A stretch of 64,000 nt of DNA from a bacterium (lineage in GTDB: Bacteria > Bacteroidota > Ignavibacteria > Ignavibacteriales > Ignavibacteriaceae), in NCBI GenBank assembly GCA_016716565.1, contig JADJWC010000003.1:372001-436000 (forward strand), given 5' to 3'. The stretch's first letter is position 1; each line of letters starts with the position of its first letter. The notes under the pieces were generated by a model. It searched no databases and was not told the origin of the DNA. It worked only from the letters and a program-made list of their open reading frames with translations. Shown piece by piece: positions 37,936 through 44,647 of this stretch. The translations under genes were made by a program, and so were the position numbers.

Positions 37936-38100
37936 TTATTTCAAAAGAATCATCTTCTTTGTGTTTACAAATTCACCAGCCTGCAACTGATAGAAATAAA
38001 CTCCGCTTGGTAGATTCTTGATTCCGAACAAGCCGGAATGACTACTCGTACCGAACTCAACTTCATAACTTCATGGTATTTTGTATTCATCAAAAATGGT
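37936..38100 (-). pseudogene. Relic of a T9SS-secreted protein (type A sorting domain)
   Basis: Minus-strand reading toward 37936 gives SYEVEFGTSSHSGLFGIKN followed by LPSGVYFYQLQAGEFVNTKK and MILLK then stop, an almost perfect Por secretion C-terminal sorting domain. Just upstream the same frame reads DEYKIP then TGA where the family has Gly (GGA), and further upstream the frames break. So only the last ~50 codons of a large exported protein remain, with a nonsense change. A terminator follows. This is decay, not a single indel, because upstream sequence no longer matches the family in any one frame. It shows the lineage has or had a type IX secretion system. Confidence 0.75.
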
Positions 38101-38388
38101 GGATTTTAACGAGTCATATGTAGCGCTTTACCAAAATTGTCGTCGGGTGATTTTATCCTCAAGAATCTAGCGAAATTTTAAAAGCTGCAAGCAATTATTA
38201 CTGTCTTCTCCTGAAATTGTTTACAATATCACCGTTAAATATGTCATTGAACAATCGTGAAGCGAATTTATAAAATTGAAAATGGGTTAAAAACAAACAA
38301 GTGAAAGTTATTGTTTTTGGCATTGGTATTGTGAAATTATGCTGATCTATTTATTAACATTTCTAGCTATAGTATAGGAGTCTATTAG
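38101..38388. other. Non-coding stretch before the pilin-like genes
   Basis: About 290 nt, AT-rich. Minus-strand frames may hold further decayed parts of the secreted protein (fragments such as RIKSPDDNFGKAL), but I cannot assign them. It also contains the upstream region of the pilin-like operon; no clear promoter motif was found. Confidence 0.4.
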
Positions 38389-38871
38389 ATGAGTACAGGG
38401 CAGTCTATGTTGAGTTTGGGAGCAATATTGCTTCTAGCCTTTATTTCATTGAACTTTAATTCGACACTACTTCAAACAACCACGGTCGAAACCGAGAATA
38501 AAGTATATCTTACTGCATTTTCTCTTGGTGATGATCTGATTGAAGAAATTAAACAAAAAGCCTTTGATGAACGGACAATAGATTTTCAGGCAATTAATGA
38601 AAATCAGCTTACTCTTCCTTGTGGTCCTGAAATAGGTGAAGTATGGCCAAATTTTGATGATATGGATGATTATAATAATTATTCGAAGCCTGTTAGTCTT
38701 CCACATGTAGAGGATTATACAGTTACTTCAAAGGTAAATTATGTTAATTCTTCCGGTCAGAATATTCTTGTGCAGAGTTTCTTTAAAAAGGTTACTATTA
38801 CCGTAACGAGCAAGTATTTAAGTAGTCCGCTTCAAATGAATTTTATTTTTTCATTACATTCAAAAAACTAA
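38389..38871 (+). CDS. Pilin-like exported protein 1
   Basis: A 160-residue protein with a short N-terminus, then a hydrophobic helix at about residues 5-28 (SMLSLGAILLLAFISLNFNS) running straight into a long amphipathic segment (NKVYLTAFSLGDDLIEEIKQ). This architecture is that of type IV pilins and minor pseudopilins. The G at 4 could be a prepilin peptidase site, but the usual Glu at +5 is absent. The C-terminal part is beta-rich (VTSKVNYVNSSGQNILVQSF). The ATG follows TAGGAGTC. The first of three similar genes; I infer an envelope fibre or secretion pseudopilus, not proven. Confidence 0.6.
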   Translation: MSTGQSMLSLGAILLLAFISLNFNSTLLQTTTVETENKVYLTAFSLGDDLIEEIKQKAFDERTIDFQAINENQLTLPCGPEIGEVWPNFDDMDDYNNYSKPVSLPHVEDYTVTSKVNYVNSSGQNILVQSFFKKVTITVTSKYLSSPLQMNFIFSLHSKN

Positions 38872-38878
38872 AAAAATT

Positions 38879-39463
38879 ATGGGTACATTATTAGATTTTG
38901 TTGGTTCAGCTTTCATCGGCGGTATATTATTTCTCCTGGTTATTAAGATGAATCTGTTTATGTCGAATGCAAGCTTTGCTTCGGATAATGAGTTAAAGCT
39001 CCAGCAAAACGCAAAGACACTTGCAGAGATTTTGAATAATGACTTTAGAAAAGTAGGTTACAAATATGACTCAACTGCAATCCTAACCGCCCAAAAAGAC
39101 CGTTTTAAATTTCTGGGAGATTTAGAGCGTCCGGGTCAAAGTGGCTTTGGTGTTATCGATACCGTAGAGTATTTTGTTTGGGATTCTACTTATGCATCCG
39201 GGACATCGAATCAAAGTGATATAATACTTGTACGCGTTGTTAATAATACTGATTCAATAACAGGATCGTCATTGGGATTGGTAAAGATAAATTTTTTATA
39301 TCTTGATAGTCTTAGCCAGCCAACAGCCAACTTATCGAGAATTAAATACATAAAGACTGAAATGTGGGTTCAGCCTACAGAACCAATCGATAATTTTGTA
39401 ACCGGACAAAATGATTCTGTCTTTACTTACTGGGAATTTACAATTAATCCAAGGAATATATAA
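38879..39463 (+). CDS. Pilin-like exported protein 2
   Basis: A 194-residue protein built like its upstream neighbour: N-terminal hydrophobic helix (FVGSAFIGGILFLLVIKMNL, about 7-26), a helix extending to about residue 57 (QQNAKTLAEILNNDFRKVGY) and then a beta-rich domain. The phrase AEILNNDFRKVGY is the pattern of PilW-type minor pilins, in which a leader helix precedes a globular head. It starts 7 nt after gene 1; ATG 39465 of gene 3 follows its stop by 1 nt. Confidence 0.6.
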   Translation: MGTLLDFVGSAFIGGILFLLVIKMNLFMSNASFASDNELKLQQNAKTLAEILNNDFRKVGYKYDSTAILTAQKDRFKFLGDLERPGQSGFGVIDTVEYFVWDSTYASGTSNQSDIILVRVVNNTDSITGSSLGLVKINFLYLDSLSQPTANLSRIKYIKTEMWVQPTEPIDNFVTGQNDSVFTYWEFTINPRNI

Positions 39464-39464
39464 C

Positions 39465-40514
39465 ATGGGTAAAAGCTCTTTAATAATCGTACTTGGTCTG
39501 TCAGCAATTATTGCATTCTTCATATTAAAAATGAATGCTAATTCTAAAGCGCATTTAGATACAACAGTTAATATGTTTGAACAGACACAGGCTCGTTTGA
39601 TTGCCAATACAGGAGTAGAAATATATCTTGAAAAGCTTTACGCAAATCCTGCATTAATAAATACTACCAGTTCAACACAAAATTTATTCAATGGGACATA
39701 CACTGTTAATTTAGCCGGAACACTTCCTAATGTAAGGGTTACTTCTACTGCAACATTTCAGGGAGTCACGCATGTATCGGTTGCTGATGCCTGGTTAGAG
39801 CCAATAAATCTGCCTAATTTGCCTGGAGGCATTTCTATTAGTGCTAATGCGGTGGTAAATGCCACAGAGATAGGTGATATGGGAGTGAGTGGACTTAATC
39901 ATGATACCTCCGGTGTGGTAAAAGGAGATGGTAAACCTGCTGTGTGGGCAGTAGGTGTAGAAGACGCTGCACAGAAAGACGCAATATTAAAGGGTCTAAA
40001 AAAACCTGAGAATCTGAAAGGCCTGATAAATGCGAGTACAGGAGAGACAGGTTATCCTAGTGTTGGTGTTCACAACCTTGGGATTCAGTGGAGCGAAATT
40101 TATCAATATCTTGCTAATTCAGCTGATCAAACTTTCATCGCGGACATTCCGAAGGGAGCTAATTTAGGTACACTATCCTCTCCTAAAATTACATTGGTTA
40201 ATGCAAATGCTAATCCTAGTAAATCAATAATGATAAATGGTGGGGAGGGTGCTGGTATTCTTGTTGTTAATGGAAATGTGAAGTTTGCAGGTAACTTTAG
40301 TTACAAGGGAATAATACTTTGTTATAAGAATACAGATATAACATTTGAGTCAACCGGTACGAATCAGGTTTTAGGGGGTGTAATTATCGCAGGTCAAAAT
40401 GTAGGTTTTAAGCTCACCGGGACAATGAATGTAAAATATAGTCTAGATGTTATCAATAAACTTAAAACCAACTTAAAGGCTGATGGTTTCACAATATTGG
40501 CTTGGTATGAGTAA
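39465..40514 (+). CDS. Pilin-like exported protein 3 (PilX-like)
   Basis: A protein of about 349 residues. It has a hydrophobic helix at 4-21 (SSLIIVLGLSAIIAFFIL), a helix with ANTGVEIYLEKLYANPAL, then a long beta-helix-like domain with repeated Ile/Val/Asn strands (ISISANAVVNATEIG; MINGGEGAGILVVNGN; GGVIIAGQNVGF) as in PilX/DUF-type proteins of type IV pilus operons. I chose ATG 39465 because it directly follows the stop of gene 2 and has AAGGAA at 39451; longer in-frame upstream codons lie inside gene 2. No pilus ATPase or assembly gene is in the window. Confidence 0.6.
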   Translation: MGKSSLIIVLGLSAIIAFFILKMNANSKAHLDTTVNMFEQTQARLIANTGVEIYLEKLYANPALINTTSSTQNLFNGTYTVNLAGTLPNVRVTSTATFQGVTHVSVADAWLEPINLPNLPGGISISANAVVNATEIGDMGVSGLNHDTSGVVKGDGKPAVWAVGVEDAAQKDAILKGLKKPENLKGLINASTGETGYPSVGVHNLGIQWSEIYQYLANSADQTFIADIPKGANLGTLSSPKITLVNANANPSKSIMINGGEGAGILVVNGNVKFAGNFSYKGIILCYKNTDITFESTGTNQVLGGVIIAGQNVGFKLTGTMNVKYSLDVINKLKTNLKADGFTILAWYE

Positions 40515-41031
40515 AGAACAGTTGGCTTAACTTTTATTTGAAAACAGCGGAGTCAATAAATCACTTTAATTTTGGACTAATGATAATTAAACCTATTACA
40601 AAATTGATTACAATTCCACGATCATAAAATTGTTTTTCAATAGACCCTTTGCGAGATATTATTTTATAAAAAAATTTTTTTACAGCAAATAATTTGTTTT
40701 GACATTTTACGTTATGTCTGAATTAATCGACTCTACTATTATCGATTAGTCTTACTGAAAAGAAAAAATCATTATCCTTTCATCTTTTCCAAGTTTTCTA
40801 TAGATGCTCACTGAGTGTACAACGTTAATTTTGATATGTAGCTACGGTAAATCTTAAATTAAAAGAGATCAGTCTGGTACTTGGACTTAATGTTTACATA
40901 GCATCAGTAATTTTTATGGAATACATAAAAACTGTAATTGTCGGAGAGATTCTAATTGCTAAGATTTGAAAATTTTCATTTCGTAAAAGTCAAAACCAGA
41001 TTGAAAGTGAAATCTAAAAATAAAATATCAG
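40515..41031. other. Gap of about 520 nt with nothing recognisable
   Basis: AT-rich sequence between the pilin-like genes and the tRNA-Ser(CGA) gene. Stop codons interrupt all frames and I see no strong hairpin, repeat or RNA gene. Some of it may be leader or decayed sequence. Confidence 0.5.
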
Positions 41032-41120
41032 CGGAGAGGGAGAGATTCGAACTCTCGGTCCCGCGTAAGCGGGACAACGGTTTTCGAGACCGCCCCGTTC
41101 AACCACTCCGGCACCTCTCC
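41032..41120 (-). tRNA. tRNA-Ser(CGA)
   Basis: An 89-nt cloverleaf on the minus strand: acceptor GGAGAGG / CCTCTCC, D arm GCCGGAGTGGTTGAACGGGG, anticodon loop CTCGAAA (anticodon CGA, codon UCG), a long class II variable arm with CCCGC/GCGGG, and T arm GAGAGTTCGAATCTCTC. The CCA end is not encoded. It lies between the pilin-like genes and the second VanZ gene. Confidence 0.93.
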
Positions 41121-41127
41121 TGAGAAT

Positions 41128-41533
41128 TTAGATACTTTCCTTAATAACTTTAAATATCTTAACACTAAACTTAATTATTAAAATCGTTAAAGTTGAACCA
41201 AGAGTATTTGCTAATAGATCATATTTATTGAAAGTTCTCGAAGGGAGTAAAATCTGGTTAAATTCTATTAAGAAACCTATAGAGAAAGCAAAGATAAATG
41301 CAAATGATGCCGGATGTTCTTTTAAAAGCCAGAATCGATTCTGAAACTTCAATGCAAAATAAAGAATGAATGTAAGAATGGCATAAGCACCTAAGTGTTG
41401 CAACTTATCGAGATAAGCTAATTTTTTTCGAAGCAAACTGAGGTAGTGTACTCAAAATAAATAGTATAATAGTATAACTTACTAAAGATGTATTGATAAA
41501 GAATTTATGATATTTCTTTTGGAATTTGTTCAA
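41128..41533 (-). pseudogene. Second VanZ-like gene, frameshifted
   Basis: The C-terminal 100 residues (from about 41430 leftward) show the VanZ pattern LDKLQHLGAYAILTFILYF and FLIEFNQILLPSRTFNKYDLLANTLGS. The N-terminus, with the expected first helix (SLVSYTIILFILSTLPQFA), is read from TTG 41533 in another frame. Removing one base of the T7 run at 41422-41428 (A7 on the coding strand) gives LPQFASKKLAYLDKLQH, a normal VanZ of about 134 residues. Most likely a sequence indel. It is downstream of nothing obvious and lies between two tRNA-Ser genes. Confidence 0.7.
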
Positions 41534-41729
41534 TAAATTATTACTCCATTAGGTTTATATTGAAATATTTCTCAAGCTGTTAAAAAAATACTTATTAAGT
41601 AAATAGCCATATTTGAGTGCTTTGAAATTATGCAATTTCATTTTTGATGACAATCCACTTTATTGTCAATAAAAAATTTACCTGATATGCTTCTTTCGCA
41701 GGTATTCAATATATTTGTAACCCAATTTC

Positions 41730-41816
41730 GGAAAGATGCAGGAGTGGTTTAACTGGCACGCCTGGAGAGCGTGTGTACGGGAAACCGTACCGAGGGTTCG
41801 AATCCCTCTCTTTCCG
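41730..41816 (+). tRNA. tRNA-Ser(GGA)
   Basis: An 87-nt class II cloverleaf: acceptor GGAAAGA / TCTTTCC, discriminator G, D arm with GGAGTGGTTTAACTGG, anticodon loop CTGGAGA (anticodon GGA, codons UCC/UCU), long variable arm GTACGGGAAACCGTAC and T arm GAGGGTTCGAATCCCTC. No encoded CCA. Its last 65 nt recur 376 bp downstream. Confidence 0.95.
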
Positions 41817-41842
41817 CTTTTTCAATCCATATATATACCATT

Positions 41843-42103
41843 ATGTATTTCGTTTATGTTCTCTGGAGTGACAAACTTCAAAAGAGATATATAGGTTCAA
41901 GCATAAATATTCAGGAAAGATTAGTTAAGCATAATGCAGGACTAAGTACTTTTACTAGTCGAGGTATCCCTCGGATTTTAATTCATTCAGAAGAATTTGA
42001 TACTAAAGCATAAGCATTAAAAAGAGAGAAATTTCTTAAGTCGGGTGTTGGAAGAGACTGGCTTGACAAAAAATACTCAAAATACTCGAGGCGAAGTACA
42101 TAA
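41843..42103 (+). pseudogene. GIY-YIG endonuclease-like gene with an internal stop
   Basis: From ATG 41843: MYFVYVLWSDKLQKRYIGSS, then NIQERLVKHNAGLSTFTSRG and SEEFDTKA, which is the small stand-alone GIY-YIG family (YhbQ-like). At 42011 a TAA replaces the expected GAA (Glu) of the family segment K-A-E-A-L-K-R-E-K; the frame then continues ALKREKFLKSGVGRDWLDKK to a stop at 42103. The product would end after 56 residues and lose the C-terminal catalytic Glu region. Only one base is changed, so decay is recent or a base call is wrong. It sits between two copies of the tRNA-Ser(GGA) sequence. Confidence 0.75.
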
Positions 42104-42192
42104 ATGCAGGAGTGTCCGCCTATGGCGGATGGCACGCCTGGAGAGCGTGTGTACGGGAAACCGTACCGAGGGTTCGAATCCCTCTCTTTCCG
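42104..42192 (+). pseudogene. Defective tRNA-Ser(GGA) copy with palindrome in the D loop
   Basis: Second copy of the tRNA-Ser body. It lacks the 5' acceptor strand (ACATAAA instead of GGAAAGA at that side), so the acceptor stem cannot form with TCTTTCC. In place of the 7-nt GTTTAAC of the D loop it carries the 15-nt palindrome TCCGCC-TAT-GGCGGA (42115-42129). The anticodon, variable and T arms are unchanged. It cannot give a functional tRNA. Confidence 0.85.
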
Positions 42193-42406
42193 CTAAAGTA
42201 AAATCCATATGCTGCAAATTTAAAAACGGTAAAAAACCGGTTCTCACTTCATAATTATTCCAATTTATTAATCATAAGAATTCACCGCTGATCAATAATC
42301 AATTTTATTGCCTCATCTTTTATAATATGTTTCAAGCAAAGATTTGAGAAGTCATAATTAAGATAAGTTCCCCCCAAGACAGCAGATAAACATGCTACCC
42401 TGGAAG

Positions 42407-42439
42407 AGTCCCGAAGTAATTCGGGACTTTTCTTTTTAT
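42407..42439 (+). terminator. Hairpin before the MATE gene
   Basis: AGTCCCGAA (42407-42415) / TTCGGGACT (42420-42428), perfect 9 bp with a 4-nt loop, followed by TTTCTTTTT. It would terminate rightward transcription coming from the tRNA/GIY-YIG area. It resembles palindromes of the small-repeat type too; I cannot tell which. Confidence 0.6.
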
Positions 42440-42506
42440 TCCTTTTGATAATCCTCACAATATTTCTTTCTCGTTTCAGTAACTTTACCGGCAAAATTTT
42501 AAGTCA

Positions 42507-43844
42507 ATGGGTCATCTTAAAAAACATATTATAAGCACATTCCAGCTTGCATATCCGGTTATAATAGGTCAGCTTGGAATAATTATGATGGGTGTTGTCG
42601 ATAGCCTTATGGTAGGGAAGCTAGGTGCGGCTCCTCTTGCCGCTGCTTCCTTAGGTAATGGCACTGCATTTATTATAATAATAATCGGTATCGGTCTATC
42701 ATATGCTGTAACACCGCTGGTTGCAATTGCGGTTGGTGCTGGAAAATTTGAAGAATGTGGTATATACTTCAGGCAATCGCTTCTTGTAAACAGCATTGCT
42801 TCAATAATCATTGCATTATTTATTTACTTTGCTTCAGACCTTCTCCAATATCTCAATCAACCAAAAGAAGTGCAAAAGCAGGCAGTTTCTTATATGAGAA
42901 TTATCGGACTGAGTTCAATTCCACTTTTACTATTCCAATCCTACAAACAGTTTATAGAAGGTTTATCTGTTATGCGTCCTGCAATGATCATCACGTTGCT
43001 GGCAAATCTCGTTAATATTTTTGCCAACTGGGTGATGATTTATGGCAATCTTGGATTTCCTGCTCTCGGACTTGATGGTGCAGGATGGGCAACCTTTGCA
43101 TCAAGATTATTTATGTCTCTGGCTTTAATGGGTTTTGTAATGAACAATAAATATTTCAAACAATTTGATGTTTCCTTCCATTACAGAAGCATTAACTGGC
43201 CCGTTATTAAAAAAATTCTTTCACTTGGATTACCCAGCGGCTTCCAGTATTTCTTTGAGGTTGGTGCATTTTCATTTGCTGTTGTTATGGTTGGCTGGCT
43301 TGGAACAAATCAGCAAGCAGCTCACCAGATTGCAATCAGTCTTGCCTCTATTTCATTTATGGCAGTTTTAGGAATTTCAGTAGCAGGTTCAATTAGAGTA
43401 GGGAATTTTGTTGGAAAGAAAGATATCGGAGAAACCCGACGGGCAGGTTTTACTGCTTCAATGCTTGGTGCCTCGATTATGCTTGTGTCAGGTTTAATCT
43501 TCATCATATTCAGAAACTTTCTTCCAACTTTGTATGTAAATGACGAAGTTGTAATTTCATATGCTTCATCACTGTTAATCATTGCTGCACTTTTTCAACT
43601 TTCGGATGGAATTCAAGCGGTTGGTATCGGTATTCTTCGCGGGTTGACTGATGTTAAAATCCCGACTGCAATAACATTCATTGCGTACTGGATTGTTGGA
43701 CTTCCTGTAGGTTATCTTCTTGGATTCAATTTTGAACTTGGTGTTCAGGGTGTCTGGATAGGTCTGCTGATGGGTCTAACTACTTCAGCAATTTTACTAA
43801 CGCTTCGATTCAATTCACGAAGCAAATACATTATTACTGTTTAA
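42507..43844 (+). CDS. MATE family efflux transporter
   Basis: A 445-residue Na+- or H+-coupled multidrug efflux protein (MATE/NorM-like) with 12 predicted helices. It opens HIISTFQLAYPVIIGQLGII with MGVVDSLMVGKLGAAPLAAA (the MATE signature), and later GLPSGFQYFFEVGAFSFAVV and GIQAVGIGILRGLTDVKIPT. Length is normal. Start ATG 42507 has no strong Shine-Dalgarno. Convergent with the next gene, overlap of 4 nt. Confidence 0.93.
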   Translation: MGHLKKHIISTFQLAYPVIIGQLGIIMMGVVDSLMVGKLGAAPLAAASLGNGTAFIIIIIGIGLSYAVTPLVAIAVGAGKFEECGIYFRQSLLVNSIASIIIALFIYFASDLLQYLNQPKEVQKQAVSYMRIIGLSSIPLLLFQSYKQFIEGLSVMRPAMIITLLANLVNIFANWVMIYGNLGFPALGLDGAGWATFASRLFMSLALMGFVMNNKYFKQFDVSFHYRSINWPVIKKILSLGLPSGFQYFFEVGAFSFAVVMVGWLGTNQQAAHQIAISLASISFMAVLGISVAGSIRVGNFVGKKDIGETRRAGFTASMLGASIMLVSGLIFIIFRNFLPTLYVNDEVVISYASSLLIIAALFQLSDGIQAVGIGILRGLTDVKIPTAITFIAYWIVGLPVGYLLGFNFELGVQGVWIGLLMGLTTSAILLTLRFNSRSKYIITV

Positions 43845-44647
43845 TCAGTAAAAATATTGGTTATGAATTTCCGTTCGACTTCCTCAAAATAAATATTGCT
43901 GACTGACAGATTTTCCATTCTTTTATTGAATACTTCTTTCGGATCTTCTCGTGCAGGTTTGAATCTATTAGTAGCGGATGATTTAGATTTTGTGGCAACA
44001 ACAAAAAATGGTTTTCTGTACTCTTTGCACAATAAGGCTAATGATTTACTCCCAACTTTATTTATAACGTTTCCGTTTTTCAGTGTAGAATCTGCACCAA
44101 TTATCGCTGCATCAACTTTTAAAATATAAACACTCATCATAGCATCAGTTATCAATTCTGTTCTAATGCCCGACTTAGCTAGCGATTCTGCCATCAGTCT
44201 GCCTTCAAACTTTGGTCGTGATTCACAAACAACAATTTTAATCCCTTTATTTTTTTGATGCCATAGTTTCAGTATCTCAATTACAGTCCCACTCCTTGAT
44301 AGCGTAATTATTTTGTTAAGATTTCTTAATTGTGGATAGATCTTCTTAAAAATTATTTCAAACTCATATTTTTGATGGTATGAATGGATTTCTAAGAATT
44401 TTAATAAGTTCTTCTCTGATCCCGTCGCTGATTTCAACTTTTTCAGATAAAAATTCACTGCTTCAAAGTGACCGAGTTTCACTTTTATTAATAGAATGCA
44501 CCGTAATATTTCTATTTTATTGTTTTGAAGAGAAAGAAAGTAATCGTTTAATAAATGAACAAGTTCGGAAGAGCCAAGAGTTTTGTTGTTAAGTATTTGA
44601 TCAAGTTTGTGTGATTTTTCTTTATTCATCAATCGAATCCTGAACAA
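43841..44647 (-). CDS. eIF2B-alpha/ribose-1,5-bisphosphate isomerase-like protein
   Basis: A 268-residue protein of the eIF2B alpha/beta/delta-like superfamily. Diagnostic segments are ITLSRSGTVIEILKLWHQ, CESRPKFEGRLMAESLAKSG, IIGADSTLKNGNVINKVGSK and SLALLCKEYRKPFFVVATKS. Bacterial members include MtnA (methylthioribose-1-phosphate isomerase) and ribose-1,5-bisphosphate isomerases; here the MtnA Cys/Asp pair is not obvious, so a sugar-phosphate isomerase role is only a guess. The first ~100 residues form a helical N-terminal domain. Its start lies inside the end of the following DnaQ-type gene (26-nt overlap), so they are one leftward unit. Confidence 0.75.
   Translation of the reverse strand: MFRIRLMNKEKSHKLDQILNNKTLGSSELVHLLNDYFLSLQNNKIEILRCILLIKVKLGHFEAVNFYLKKLKSATGSEKNLLKFLEIHSYHQKYEFEIIFKKIYPQLRNLNKIITLSRSGTVIEILKLWHQKNKGIKIVVCESRPKFEGRLMAESLAKSGIRTELITDAMMSVYILKVDAAIIGADSTLKNGNVINKVGSKSLALLCKEYRKPFFVVATKSKSSATNRFKPAREDPKEVFNKRMENLSVSNIYFEEVERKFITNIFTD

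Larger units (their letters stand above)
41754..42194 (+). repeat. 65-bp direct repeats of the tRNA-Ser(GGA) 3' part around the GIY-YIG gene
   Basis: 41754-41818 and 42130-42194 are identical (tRNA from the anticodon-arm side of the D loop to the discriminator base plus 2 nt). A further 11 nt (ATGCAGGAGTG) at 41736-41746 recurs at 42104-42114. The 376-bp unit between repeats contains the GIY-YIG gene. The layout resembles tRNA-targeted integration or a tandem duplication; no integrase is present. Confidence 0.85.

Noticed and set aside
41843..42103. Active homing endonuclease
   Set aside because: The in-frame TAA at 42011 removes the C-terminal part, including the region with the catalytic Glu, so activity is not expected unless the stop is a base-call error.
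42282..42494. 70-codon leftward frame before the MATE gene
   Set aside because: It contains the hairpin 42407-42428, starts 12 nt from the divergent MATE ATG, and shows no family motif; likely chance.
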